From: Bacteroidales bacterium
GTDB lineage: Bacteria > Bacteroidota > Bacteroidia > Bacteroidales > UBA4417
Direction of reading: 5' to 3'
NCBI GenBank assembly: GCA_016707785.1
Contig: JADJGZ010000012.1
Coordinates: 122,736-186,735, forward strand
DNA: 64,000 nt
Position 1 is the stretch's first letter; every line of letters begins with the position of its first letter. Below, piece by piece: positions 35,409 through 45,044 of the stretch. A program made the position numbers and the translations under genes. The notes below the pieces were generated by a model. That model ran no database searches. It saw only the letters and a program-made list of their open reading frames with translations, and was not told the origin of the DNA.

Positions 35409-37493
35409 TTATTTGTTGATTATTACTTTACTGCGGGATAAGTAGTTGTTTGAACCTTTAATCAGCAGCAAATAGGCCCCTGTTTCCAGGGAGGCTGTTA
35501 TAATGGATTGCCCATTACAAATTTTCCCGTTCAGAATATGCTTCCCTGCCATGTCAAATAAGGCATAATTGAGACTTCCAGCTGGTAAGCCTGAGAGTGT
35601 GATTTTATCTTTAGCAGGATTGGGAGATATTGTAATCGATGGATTCACTTCATTTATAGGAGGAATTCCAAGATTAACCATTGAAAGAGCCAATTTCCAG
35701 ATTCCATTTCCTTTAGTTCCGACATATAGAGTATCGGCTAAAATTTCAATAGAAGTTGTGTGTGTATTTTTTAGCCCGAAGTTGATTGGATTCCAGCTAT
35801 TCCCCAGGTCGTTTGTGCAGAAAACTCCTTTATCGGTGGCAGCATACATATTGGAACCTGATGCCACAAAATCTTCTATTATTGAAAAATTTACCCTTGA
35901 TCCGTTGTTGGTGAGGGTCCATTGGTTTCCATTATCTGTACTGACATAAACACCTCCATCAGAAGCCATTACAAACATGGCCCCATCACAGGCTGAGAGA
36001 TTGGAAATAGTACTTCCCGCAGGCAGGCCTGAATTTGCTAAGACCCAACCAGTATTGCCATCATATTTGAGAACGCCTGCTTCATCTGAATCAATGGTCG
36101 CAAAGGGAGTATTGTTATGCACAATCAGTCCTGAGAAAAAATGAAACTGGTACGCTGCCCCCAGGCTCATATCCGTCCAGGTAAGGCCGGCATCATCTGT
36201 AGAATACATAAACTCATCTTCATAAGCATAAAGCCTGCCATTAGAGCTAACCAAAGCATAGCCATTACCACTTTCAAATGGAACCGGATTCAGAAGGTCA
36301 AGCCATGTAACTCCATTATCGGGACTATAGGTGATAAAATTCAAATATGTAGGCATTGCCAGGGTGTCATGGTAAACTGAAAGGAAGATAGAATCACCCA
36401 TTGTGACCGCTGACATAAAAAAGTCTTTGAACACATTAGGGGAAATATCACTCCAGCTTATTCCATTATTTGAATAATATACCTTATCCCTGTCATTGGT
36501 AACAAGACCAGCCGAAGTGGCAGCAATGGAACTAATTGATGAACAAACCAATCCACCAGAATTGTTTATCCATTGGTTTCCCTGGTAAGAGAATACCCCG
36601 TCGGATTGAGTACCGCAAACCAGGGTAGTGTCAAAGAATGCGATAGTATTTACATGAAGATCTGTAAGGCCTGTATTTATTTGATCCCAAACAATTCCAC
36701 CATTCAGAGTGCAAAAGATCCCATTGGAAACCGTAGTGAAATAAAACTGCATACTGGTACCCATAAAGGAAGTAATTGCTGAAGGAGCTGTATACACTGG
36801 ATTCCATTCAGTTCCATGATTATAACTATTATAAAGTTCGTTCCCAATTGCCAGGTAAAGGATACCATCTATTTCTTTTATGAAAGCTCTATCCCATAGT
36901 AGATCAGCGGCTTTTATGATCTCCCAGTGATCAAGAGCCAGTGTATTTCTGAATACTCCAAATTCGGTACCTGCATATATATAAGTATCTGTGACTTCAA
37001 TAGTGTGTACGCTTTTTTGATTCAGCATATTAGAGTACAATCCCTCATTGTCCTGAGTCCAGGTTACGCCATAATCGGTTGATTTTAAAAATCCAAGGGA
37101 AAGGCTACCGGCAAACAAGGTTGTGCCTGAATGGGCCAGGGCTTTTACTTGCTCTGGATTTAAATCAACTGCCGGGACATCAGGATTTGATAAATCCAAT
37201 CGTTTAATACCATAATCCGCTCCAAAAGAATAGTTATAGGGAACACTTATAAATAAACTATCGCCTATAATTGTATAGCTTTCGAAAGGTAATGCTGAAT
37301 TCAGTTTCCAATCGGTAGAAAGTACTGTTGCGCTAAAGAATCCACAGGAGGTCCCTGCCATTAAAACTGAATCGTATTGAAATATTGATGAAACATTAAC
37401 CGGCCCGCCGGGGCCTATGGATCCAGTCCATTGTGAGTAGCTGCTTTTGAACATCAGGAGCAGAAGAAAAGTGATAATAACTGAGTTTTTCAT
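35409..37493 (-). CDS. Secreted BNR/sortilin-type beta-propeller protein with T9SS sorting domain
   Basis: The 694-aa protein has a signal peptide (1-20), then about a dozen repeats with S-x-D-x-G-x-T-W cores (STDYGVTWTQ, SPDNGVTWLD, STDNGNQWTL, TNDLGNSWNP). These are Asp-box blades of a propeller similar to the HCF136/sialidase fold. The C-terminal sorting domain starts at about 620 (PPINEVNPSITISPNPAKD). The catalytic residues of sialidases were not recognised, so a structural or binding role is more likely. Confidence 0.85.
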   Translation of the reverse strand: MKNSVIITFLLLLMFKSSYSQWTGSIGPGGPVNVSSIFQYDSVLMAGTSCGFFSATVLSTDWKLNSALPFESYTIIGDSLFISVPYNYSFGADYGIKRLDLSNPDVPAVDLNPEQVKALAHSGTTLFAGSLSLGFLKSTDYGVTWTQDNEGLYSNMLNQKSVHTIEVTDTYIYAGTEFGVFRNTLALDHWEIIKAADLLWDRAFIKEIDGILYLAIGNELYNSYNHGTEWNPVYTAPSAITSFMGTSMQFYFTTVSNGIFCTLNGGIVWDQINTGLTDLHVNTIAFFDTTLVCGTQSDGVFSYQGNQWINNSGGLVCSSISSIAATSAGLVTNDRDKVYYSNNGISWSDISPNVFKDFFMSAVTMGDSIFLSVYHDTLAMPTYLNFITYSPDNGVTWLDLLNPVPFESGNGYALVSSNGRLYAYEDEFMYSTDDAGLTWTDMSLGAAYQFHFFSGLIVHNNTPFATIDSDEAGVLKYDGNTGWVLANSGLPAGSTISNLSACDGAMFVMASDGGVYVSTDNGNQWTLTNNGSRVNFSIIEDFVASGSNMYAATDKGVFCTNDLGNSWNPINFGLKNTHTTSIEILADTLYVGTKGNGIWKLALSMVNLGIPPINEVNPSITISPNPAKDKITLSGLPAGSLNYALFDMAGKHILNGKICNGQSIITASLETGAYLLLIKGSNNYLSRSKVIINK

Positions 37494-37584
37494 ATAAAGG
37501 GTATAAAATTAGATTATAGATATTAAATGGTTACATATAAGACACTTATTAAGGCAAATACCCTGACAGCATTAGAAATAAAAA

Positions 37585-37611
37585 AAACCGGAACAGAGAT
37601 TGTCCCGGTTT
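37585..37611 (-). terminator. Rho-independent terminator after pgk
   Basis: On the minus strand AAACCGG, a 13-nt loop and CCGGTTT are followed by a run of T (37577-37584 as A on the plus strand). It lies just after the pgk stop. Confidence 0.8.
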
Positions 37612-37632
37612 GTATATGGGTAGAATGAAACT

Positions 37633-38889
37633 TTAATCTTCAAGTATGGCTTTTACTCCCGGCAGTTCTTTCCCTTCGATGGATTCAAGCATGGCACCAC
37701 CTCCTGTTGAGACATAACTAACCTGGTCGGCGAGTTTAAATTTATTGATTGCTGCTACTGAATCTCCGCCGCCAACAAGTGAAAATGCTCCATTGGCTGT
37801 AGCGGCAGCAACTGCTTTGGCTACTTCCTTGGTACCTTTCTGGAAATTGCATAATTCAAATACACCCATCGGACCATTCCAAAGAATAGTGCGACTGTTA
37901 TTCAGAACATGAGTGATCATCTGGATGCTTTCCGGTCCAATATCCAATCCCATCCATCCGTCAGGAATTTCATTGGAATTAACCAGCTTTTTTTCAGCAT
38001 CATCAGCGAAAGCGTTTGCTGCTATGGCATCAACAGGAATCACAATATTAACACCCAGGTCGGCAGCGCCATCCAGAATATTTTTTGCGAGTTCAATAAA
38101 GTCGGGTTCAACCAGTGATCCACCAATATTACCACCTTGAGCCTTGATAAAGGTAAACATCATTCCACCGCCGATAATCAGGTTATCCACCTTGCTCATG
38201 AGGTGATTGATGATCTCTATTTTGCTGGAAACCTTGGCACCGCCTAACACAGCGGTAAACGGACGTTTGTTGTCTTCAAGAACCTTCTTGATAGCAGTTA
38301 CTTCATCACGCATGAGGTATCCAAACATCTTGTCTTTTGGGAAAAACTTTGCTATTAATGCAGTAGAAGCATGTGCCCTGTGAGCTGTGCCAAATGCATC
38401 ATTTACGTAACAATCAGCAAGTGCAGCAAGTTTTTTTGTGAATTCTTTCTGCGATTCCTTTACCCTGGCTTTAGCTTCCTTTTTCTCCTCTTCAGTAACT
38501 GTATCAGGGAGACGAGGCTTTCCTTCTTCTTCTTCATAAAAACGAAGATTTTCGAGCAGCATAACTTCTCCGGGTTTCAATGCGGAGGAAAGATCCACAG
38601 CACTTTGACCTATACAATCATCAGCGAATTTCACCTCTTTACCAAGTTTCTCACTCAGATAAGGAAGGATATGCCTCAGGCTTAACTTTGCAGAAGGACC
38701 TTTCGGCCGGCCAAGATGCGACATCAGTATCACAGAGCCGCCAGAAGCAAGAATTTTATTGATGGTATTTACAGCGGCATCTATTCGGGTTGTATCAGTA
38801 ATCTTGAAATTTTCGTCCAGGGGAACATTAAAATCTACGCGAACAATCGCTCTCTTCCCTGTAAAGTCATAATTATCAACAGTTTTCAT
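37633..38889 (-). CDS. pgk: Phosphoglycerate kinase
   Basis: The 418-aa glycolytic enzyme has the N-domain signature RAIVRVDFNVPLD, the substrate-binding MSHLGRPKG, the GGAKVSSKI block, and the nucleotide loop WNGPMGVFE and GGGDSVAAI near the C-terminus. The length is typical. It transfers phosphate from 1,3-bisphosphoglycerate to ADP. It is transcribed alone and closed by a terminator. Confidence 0.97.
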   Translation of the reverse strand: MKTVDNYDFTGKRAIVRVDFNVPLDENFKITDTTRIDAAVNTINKILASGGSVILMSHLGRPKGPSAKLSLRHILPYLSEKLGKEVKFADDCIGQSAVDLSSALKPGEVMLLENLRFYEEEEGKPRLPDTVTEEEKKEAKARVKESQKEFTKKLAALADCYVNDAFGTAHRAHASTALIAKFFPKDKMFGYLMRDEVTAIKKVLEDNKRPFTAVLGGAKVSSKIEIINHLMSKVDNLIIGGGMMFTFIKAQGGNIGGSLVEPDFIELAKNILDGAADLGVNIVIPVDAIAANAFADDAEKKLVNSNEIPDGWMGLDIGPESIQMITHVLNNSRTILWNGPMGVFELCNFQKGTKEVAKAVAAATANGAFSLVGGGDSVAAINKFKLADQVSYVSTGGGAMLESIEGKELPGVKAILED

Positions 38890-38961
38890 ATAGGTAGAAT
38901 TAATCTGAAATTTTGAGCAAAAGTAATAAAAACATTTGTCAGCACTTTATTAAATCTATGG

Positions 38962-38991
38962 TTGTTTATGACTGCCTTTGGAGTATTTTTG
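38962..38991 (+). promoter_or_regulatory. Promoter of the aminotransferase gene
   Basis: TTG (38962-38964) and TATTTTTG (38984-38991), 22 bases apart start to start, fit the Bacteroidota pattern. They fix the translation start downstream, at 39012. Confidence 0.6.
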
Positions 38992-39011
38992 AATATCCAG
39001 AAACCCCTTTT

Positions 39012-40169
39012 ATGAAATCTTTCAACGGATCATTAACTTCAAAATTACCCCATACCGGAACTTCCATTTTTGCTGTGATGTCGGGGTTGGCGAATGAAAC
39101 AGGCGCAATAAATCTTTCCCAGGGATTCCCAAACTTTCCGGTCTCAGAAGAGTTGATTGAGCTTGTTTACAAGTATATGAGAAACGGGATGAATCAGTAT
39201 GCTCCGATGCAGGGAGTATTGGCGTTGAGAGAGGCTATATCCAAGAAGGTAAAGAGTACCTATAATATTTTGTATGATCCAATAACAGAGATTAATATTA
39301 CAGCAGGTGCTACCCAGGCAATATTTGGTGTAATATCTTCCATGATCTTTCCAGGCACTGAAGTTATTGTGATAGAACCGGCATATGACAGCTATGCTCC
39401 GGCAGTGGAATTAAATGGTGGAACCGTTCGTTATTCTGCTTTGATGGTTCCAGGATATAAGATCAACTGGGCAGAAATCAGGAGTCTTATTAATTCAAGG
39501 ACCAGGCTGATCATCATCAATTCACCACATAATCCTACTGGCGCCATTCTTAGCCCGGCAGATCTCCAGGAATTGGAGAAAATTACCAAAGGGACAGATA
39601 TTGTTATCATGAGTGATGAAGTTTATGAGCATCTCATCTTTGATGGTAACAGGCATGAAAGTGTTTGCTGGTACCCTGAATTGGCTTCCAGGAGCTTCGT
39701 CATCGGTTCTTTCGGGAAGACCTTTCATACTACGGGATGGAAAACAGGTTACGTTATGGCTCCGGCTAACCTGATGGCAGAATTCAGAAAATCTCACCAG
39801 TTTATCGTTTTTGCCGGGAATACTCCTATGCAATATGCTATGGCTGAATACCTTGAAAATGAGCAGCATTACCTTGACCTGCCCGCGTTTTACCAACAGA
39901 AAAGGGATTACTTTGTTAAGTTGATTGAAGGAAGCAGGTTTAAAGTAATTCCTTCACTGGGGACTTACTTCCAATTATTGGATTATAGTGCCCTCTCCGA
40001 GGAAAATGAACTGGATTTTGCAATCCGGATGACTAAAGAATTTGGAGTGGCTTCAGTCCCGGTCTCACCATTTTACCATCAAAAACAGGATAACCATGTA
40101 CTTCGGTTCTGTTTCGCCAAAACTGAAGAAACGCTTGAAAGAGCTGCGGAAATTTTGTGCAAAATTTGA
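39012..40169 (+). CDS. Class I/II PLP aminotransferase (methionine/glutamine transaminase-like)
   Basis: From ATG 39012 the enzyme is 385 aa, with NLSQGFPNFP near the start, the N-SPHNPTGA loop and the PLP lysine in GSFGKTFHTTGWKTGY. The group includes methionine aminotransferase YbdL and kynurenine/glutamine transaminases. An upstream frame to 38913 would run through the promoter and is rejected. The next gene encodes an omega-amidase, so the pair may salvage methionine by transamination with glutamine and then hydrolyse the resulting 2-oxoglutaramate. Confidence 0.88.
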   Translation: MKSFNGSLTSKLPHTGTSIFAVMSGLANETGAINLSQGFPNFPVSEELIELVYKYMRNGMNQYAPMQGVLALREAISKKVKSTYNILYDPITEINITAGATQAIFGVISSMIFPGTEVIVIEPAYDSYAPAVELNGGTVRYSALMVPGYKINWAEIRSLINSRTRLIIINSPHNPTGAILSPADLQELEKITKGTDIVIMSDEVYEHLIFDGNRHESVCWYPELASRSFVIGSFGKTFHTTGWKTGYVMAPANLMAEFRKSHQFIVFAGNTPMQYAMAEYLENEQHYLDLPAFYQQKRDYFVKLIEGSRFKVIPSLGTYFQLLDYSALSEENELDFAIRMTKEFGVASVPVSPFYHQKQDNHVLRFCFAKTEETLERAAEILCKI

Positions 40170-40334
40170 TTACGTATTGGTAATCAGATAAATAAAAGGT
40201 CTCTGGGTTTGGTGAATGATCCGTTAAATAGAAGAAGCGATTAGTTGCCCGTCATTGAAATTCTCATGATTTCTTACACAAGGTAAATGGATGCCTGATA
40301 ATGAATTCTGCCATAAAACGAAATCTAATCTAAC

Positions 40335-41126
40335 ATGCAAAACCTTATTGTTACTATTATCCAGCCGGATCTGGCCTGGGAAGACAAAGGTGCTAACCTG
40401 GCCAAATTTGAAGGTTTTTTCCAAACTATAATTGGGAAACAAGATCTGGTGGTATTACCGGAAATGTTCAATACTGGTTTTGTTATGAATCCAAAAGCAA
40501 TAGCAGAGCCTATGGAGGGCCCGACAATGCAATGGATGGCAAACTATGCAGGGGCAACAGGTTCGGTAATAACAGGTAGTTTGGTTATTAATGAGAAAGA
40601 TCATTTTTATAACCGGCTAATCTGGATGACTCCGGATGGGAATTACTCTTATTATGACAAACGGCATCTTTTCAGGTTCGGGAATGAACATCTTGAGTTT
40701 TCCAATGGCCAAAAACGACTGGTTACAGAAATCAATGGATGGAAAATTTGTCCCCTGGTATGTTATGACCTGAGGTTTCCTGTTTGGAGTAAAAACACTT
40801 TCCAGCATGGGAAATATGAGTATGATATACTGATTTATGTGGCCAACTGGCCTGCCAGGAGAAGTTATGCCTATCGTCAGTTGTTGATTGCAAGGGCTAT
40901 AGAAAACCAGTCTTATGTAATCGGGGTGAATAGAGTAGGAGTTGATGGAAAGGGTACGATGCATCAGGGCGATTCAGTAATTATCGATTTCAAAGGTAAT
41001 CCCCTCATCGATATCTCAACAGATGTTGAGGATATGAAAACACTGATGCTTGATTATGATCAGATTGAAGAATTCAGGGATGGTTTTACCGTGGGTATGG
41101 ATTGGGATGATTTTGAAATCAGATAA
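40335..41126 (+). CDS. Nitrilase-superfamily omega-amidase (YafV-like)
   Basis: The 263-aa cytoplasmic protein shows the nitrilase triad E43 (VLPEMFNTGF), K109 (YDKRHLFRF) and C143 (LVCYDLRFPVW). These contexts match the YafV/omega-amidase group, which hydrolyses 2-oxoglutaramate or 2-oxosuccinamate. It lies 165 bases after the transaminase on the same strand, which supports a joint role. Confidence 0.88.
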   Translation: MQNLIVTIIQPDLAWEDKGANLAKFEGFFQTIIGKQDLVVLPEMFNTGFVMNPKAIAEPMEGPTMQWMANYAGATGSVITGSLVINEKDHFYNRLIWMTPDGNYSYYDKRHLFRFGNEHLEFSNGQKRLVTEINGWKICPLVCYDLRFPVWSKNTFQHGKYEYDILIYVANWPARRSYAYRQLLIARAIENQSYVIGVNRVGVDGKGTMHQGDSVIIDFKGNPLIDISTDVEDMKTLMLDYDQIEEFRDGFTVGMDWDDFEIR

Positions 41127-41348
41127 ATGTTTGAGAATAGTTCATCTATGTCTTTTGATAATAATACCTTATCGTTTTCGAAAAAAATTATTCAAACTTT
41201 ATTCAATAAGTATTCAGGCAATCAATAAGTTTGCCGAAAATTTTTTTCATTCCTGCAGTGCCGGTATATGTTGTTTTTACTTCATTTTAAATAGGGTTTT
41301 CCTGTTATACCAGTAAGAGGCACTTAATAATTTAGGATCACTTATTAC

Positions 41349-42683
41349 ATGACCTCTGCCACACCTTCATATCGTAAAATCTGGGACATAGGCTGGCCCA
41401 TAATGATCAGTCTGTTTGCCCAGAACATTGTTGGGGTTACAGATACAGCTTTTCTGGGCAGGGTAGGGGAAGTGGAACTTGGGGGCTCTGCCATTGGAGG
41501 ACTTTTCTATATCATCCTTTTTATGGTAGGATATGGTTTTACTACGGGTGTTCAAATACTCATTGCCAGGAGGTATGGGGAGAAAAACTTCCTTGAGATC
41601 GGAAGGATCTTCGATAATAGCTTCTATTTCCTGGTAATTTCATCGCTTATCGTAACGTTAGGAGTTTATTTCTTCGGACATGGTTTGTTAAAACTGATGG
41701 TTGCTTCCGATGCAATATTTAATGCATCATCTACCTATCTGAAATACAGGATATTTGGCTTATTCTTTGCAACGGCAGGACTTCTTTTTCGCTCTTTCTA
41801 TACCGGGATTACTTTCACTCGTTTCCTGAGTATCAGTTCGATTATTATGGCTGTGGTGAATGTAATTCTTGATTACCTGTTGATTTTTGGCAAAGGCGGG
41901 TTTCCCCAAATGGGAATTGCGGGCGCAGCTATAGCCTCAGCAATCGCTGAAGCAGTTGCCCTGGTTTTTCTTGTGATAATAACTATCCGGTATCGGGAAA
42001 TACACCGATACAAAATATTCCGGTGGATCAGGCCTGATTGGTCCATCATCAGGAGTACTTTAGGAGTCTCCTTTTTTGTGATGATTCAGTATGTCCTCTC
42101 CCTGAGTATTTGGTTTTTCTTTTTTCTTATCATTGAAAAAATGGGAGAGCGCCCCCTGGCCATTTCCAATATTGCCCGTTCGGTATATATGTTTCTGATG
42201 ATCCCGGGATGGGCATTTTGCTCGGTAACAAATACCCTCGTCAGTAACGCGCTTGGTGAAGGGAAGCCTGAACAGGTTTTGCCAATTACCTATAAAATCA
42301 TGAGGTTCAGTGCCATTATTCTCTTTGCAGTAATACTTATTGCTGCCTTTTTCCCCAACCAGATACTCGGAATATATACTGCAGACCAAAGCCTTGTTGA
42401 TGCAAGCTTCAGGACTTTTTATGTAATACTTTCAGCTTTGTTCCTTTTCTCCCTGATGAGTATTCTTTTCAATGCTGTGTTGGGAACAGCAAATACAAAG
42501 ATCACCCTACTGATAGAGATTGTTACCCTTGTATTTTATATTTGCTATACCTGGTTTGTTTCCAATATATTACATCTTGCTATCGAGTGGGTGTGGACCA
42601 GTGAATGGATTTATGCATCACTTCTGGGAATATTTTCCTACACCTATTTAAGGCTGGGGAACTGGAGAAAGAAGCAGATATGA
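41349..42683 (+). CDS. MATE family efflux transporter
   Basis: The 444-aa protein has 12 predicted membrane segments in two halves, beginning with WDIGWPIMISLFAQNIVGVTDTAFLG, which carries the MATE-type first-helix P and D. It exports cationic drugs or metabolites in exchange for Na+ or H+. The length is standard. It stands alone. Confidence 0.92.
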   Translation: MTSATPSYRKIWDIGWPIMISLFAQNIVGVTDTAFLGRVGEVELGGSAIGGLFYIILFMVGYGFTTGVQILIARRYGEKNFLEIGRIFDNSFYFLVISSLIVTLGVYFFGHGLLKLMVASDAIFNASSTYLKYRIFGLFFATAGLLFRSFYTGITFTRFLSISSIIMAVVNVILDYLLIFGKGGFPQMGIAGAAIASAIAEAVALVFLVIITIRYREIHRYKIFRWIRPDWSIIRSTLGVSFFVMIQYVLSLSIWFFFFLIIEKMGERPLAISNIARSVYMFLMIPGWAFCSVTNTLVSNALGEGKPEQVLPITYKIMRFSAIILFAVILIAAFFPNQILGIYTADQSLVDASFRTFYVILSALFLFSLMSILFNAVLGTANTKITLLIEIVTLVFYICYTWFVSNILHLAIEWVWTSEWIYASLLGIFSYTYLRLGNWRKKQI

Positions 42684-42694
42684 TGCGAATGTTT

Positions 42695-42985
42695 TTACAC
42701 ATTCTCTTTTAAAAGATTCACACGAACCTTCAGCATTCTTTGATGTTCTTCTTCGCTGCTGTTGGGGTCTTTCATTTCCTTAAAAAGCTTGCAAGGCAGT
42801 TCAGAACAATTCCCGCAACTCTTGAAACCTTTCTTGTTTACAGAACAATCAAAAAGTGGACAGGTTTGATTTGGCATCATCTCCTTAGCCCAGAAAGTCT
42901 GGCCTTGAACTACATAACAGCCATTGCATTGTTTTCCGAAAAACTCGCACTCATCACAGCGTAAACCGCAAGCAGATAAGATCAT
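42695..42985 (-). CDS. Cysteine-rich DUF3795-like protein
   Basis: From ATG 42983-42985 the protein is 96 aa. It starts with MILSACGLRCDECEFFGKQC and has twelve cysteines in C-x3-C-x2-C-like clusters (CGLRCDEC, QCNGC, CPLFDC, CGNC, PC). Such clusters suggest zinc or iron-sulfur binding, as in DUF3795 proteins. A longer frame up to 43087 adds a hydrophobic stretch with no family likeness. The function is unknown. It is convergent with the MATE gene, 11 bases away. Confidence 0.65.
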   Translation of the reverse strand: MILSACGLRCDECEFFGKQCNGCYVVQGQTFWAKEMMPNQTCPLFDCSVNKKGFKSCGNCSELPCKLFKEMKDPNSSEEEHQRMLKVRVNLLKENV

Positions 42986-43101
42986 AGCTAGAATTATTAA
43001 AATTAGATTATTATTTTGGAGATCAATCAAAGGTACAAATCCGTTATAGAATAGGCTTATCCTGCTCGAATAAATTTTAAATCCCAATAAAGAAATCTGT
43101 T

Positions 43102-43109
43102 TACATTTG
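43102..43109 (+). promoter_or_regulatory. Candidate -7 promoter element for the glycosyltransferase gene
   Basis: TACATTTG fits TAnnTTTG. It overlaps an in-frame ATG at 43109, so translation should start at 43124 or 43130. Confidence 0.4.
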
Positions 43110-43123
43110 TGTTCAACACTAAG

Positions 43124-43900
43124 ATGATTATGCCGGAATTATCTGTCGTTATTATAACCCTTAATGAGGAAAAGCAAATTGCACATTGCATTGATTCTGT
43201 GCAAGGGGTTGCGGATGAGATCCTGGTGCTTGATTCCTTCAGTACCGATCGTACAGAAGCTATTTGCAGGGAAAAAGGCGTGAATTTTGTTCAGCATGCA
43301 TTTGATGGGTACATTGAACAGAAAAACAGGGCTTTATCTCTCGCGCGTTTTGATTTTGTCCTTTCTCTTGATGCTGATGAAGCTCTGTCGGATGAATTGA
43401 GGATTTCCATAGCGGAGGTAAAGAAACAGCCACTTGTGAAAGGGTATTCGATGAACCGGCTGAATAATTATTGTGGTAAATGGATCAGGCATTGTGGCTG
43501 GTACCCGGATAAGAAGCTTAGACTTGTAGACAGGAACCATGCAAGGTGGGAAGGAACAAATCCTCATGATGAACTCAAATTGCAGAGTGGACAGATCATT
43601 CATTTGAAAGGAGATTTGCTGCATTATTCCTATCATTCCATCAAAGGTCATGTGGCACAGGCCAATCATTTTACCGATATTTCGGCGCAGGCAATGTTTG
43701 AAAAAGGTTTAAAAGCTCCCATCTGGAGATTGTTAGTCAATCCCACCCTGATGTTTCTTAAAAGCTATGTGCTAAAACAAGGATACCTGGATGGTTTTTA
43801 TGGATTTACAATCAGTCTGATCTCAGCACACGCCACATTCCTGAAATATGCCAAACTGAAGCAGCTTTGGATGATGAATGCTGCAAAAAGCAGGAGTTGA
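43124..43900 (+). CDS. Family 2 glycosyltransferase (WaaE/KdtX-like)
   Basis: The protein is 258 aa from ATG 43124 (43130 also possible). It has the GT-A fold opening MPELSVVIITLNEEKQI, the DSFSTDRTEAI motif, the DxD-type metal motif in LSLDADEALS and the segment WYPDKKLRLVDR typical of lipopolysaccharide core glucosyltransferases of the WaaE group. It probably adds a sugar to lipid A core or another surface glycan. No other polysaccharide genes are beside it. Confidence 0.87.
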   Translation: MIMPELSVVIITLNEEKQIAHCIDSVQGVADEILVLDSFSTDRTEAICREKGVNFVQHAFDGYIEQKNRALSLARFDFVLSLDADEALSDELRISIAEVKKQPLVKGYSMNRLNNYCGKWIRHCGWYPDKKLRLVDRNHARWEGTNPHDELKLQSGQIIHLKGDLLHYSYHSIKGHVAQANHFTDISAQAMFEKGLKAPIWRLLVNPTLMFLKSYVLKQGYLDGFYGFTISLISAHATFLKYAKLKQLWMMNAAKSRS

Positions 43901-44027
43901 TATTCTTGTTACCGGAGGCTCGGATTTTAAAGAAGTTAATCCAGGGCCACTATCATCATTGCTATGAATAAATTGAAATAAGACAGTAAATTGTATCTTT
44001 ACTGCCTGGGCAAATAAAATCTAATTG

Positions 44028-44957
44028 ATGTCGACAGAATGGTTTGTAATTGTTAATCCCAATGCAGGAAAGCGAAAGGGACAACATGATTGGCTGACGA
44101 TAGCACGTTTACTTGGAGAAGCCGGAATAGAATTCATAAACATTTTCACCGAGCATAGGGATCATGCCATGTTGCTCGCCAGGAAATATATAGAAAAAGG
44201 TTTCAGGAATATTATTGTTGTGGGAGGTGACGGCACACTGAATGAAGTTGTGAATGGCATCTTCACCCAAAAACATATCAGTCCTTCCGAAGTAACCCTT
44301 GCTATGATTCCTGTGGGTACGGGCAATGACTGGTGCAGGATGTATAAGATACCGTCCGACTATAAAGAAGCCATTAGCATCATCGCAAAGGCAAATATTT
44401 TCCTACAGGATGCAGGAATGGTTAAGTATTATTCAAGCCTGGGCCAGGAGAAAACCCGTTATTTCCTTAATATGGCCGGGATGGGATTTGATGCACTGGT
44501 TGCAAAAAAAACCAACAGGCAAAAGGATAAAGGCAAAGGGGGCCCATTATCCTACTTTGTTAATATTTTTTCCAGCCTTTTCTATTATAAGGCGACCAAA
44601 ACTACAGTGGTTCTGGATAATGAATCGGTTACACAGGAAGTCTTTAGTATGTCGGTGGGAATTTGCCAGTACAATGGTGGTGGAATGAAGCAGGCTCCTG
44701 ATGCTAAATCGGATGATGGATTATTTGACCTGACAATTATCAGGAATATCGGGAAGTTTAAAGTGATCAGAAATGTCGTTAAACTCTTTGATGGCTCATT
44801 TACCCGTTTGCCGGAAGTGAGTACTTTCAGATCCTCCCATATTATTATAAAGTCTATTTTCCCAATGTACCTCGAAGTAGATGGTGAATCATTAGGGCAT
44901 ACTCCTTTTGAGTTTACGATAATTCCCCAAACACTCCGCATTATTACCGGAGAATAA
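44028..44957 (+). CDS. Diacylglycerol kinase family lipid kinase (YegS/DgkB-like)
   Basis: The 309-aa protein has the DAGK catalytic domain: WFVIVNPNAGKRKG at the start, VVGGDGTLNEVVNG near residue 66 (the ATP-binding GGDGT motif) and PVGTGNDWCRMY. It phosphorylates diacylglycerol or a similar lipid, perhaps to recycle membrane lipids. The ATG at 44028 is chosen over a TTG one codon upstream. Confidence 0.9.
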   Translation: MSTEWFVIVNPNAGKRKGQHDWLTIARLLGEAGIEFINIFTEHRDHAMLLARKYIEKGFRNIIVVGGDGTLNEVVNGIFTQKHISPSEVTLAMIPVGTGNDWCRMYKIPSDYKEAISIIAKANIFLQDAGMVKYYSSLGQEKTRYFLNMAGMGFDALVAKKTNRQKDKGKGGPLSYFVNIFSSLFYYKATKTTVVLDNESVTQEVFSMSVGICQYNGGGMKQAPDAKSDDGLFDLTIIRNIGKFKVIRNVVKLFDGSFTRLPEVSTFRSSHIIIKSIFPMYLEVDGESLGHTPFEFTIIPQTLRIITGE

Positions 44958-45022
44958 GTCTCATAAAGTGGGTTTAACAACTATTTAACTATTGACAGTT
45001 ACTTTTAAGTGTCAGATTGATA

Positions 45023-45030
45023 TACTTTTG
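45023..45030 (+). promoter_or_regulatory. Candidate -7 promoter element for the HYC_CC_PP/TonB receptor cluster
   Basis: TACTTTTG fits TAnnTTTG, 15 bases before the first ATG of the cluster. No TTG lies at the expected -33 distance. Confidence 0.45.
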
Positions 45031-45044
45031 TACGATAGCAAATT

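Noticed and set aside
35569..36782. Several plus-strand frames of 69-126 aa
   Set aside because: They are shadows of the 694-aa propeller gene on the minus strand.
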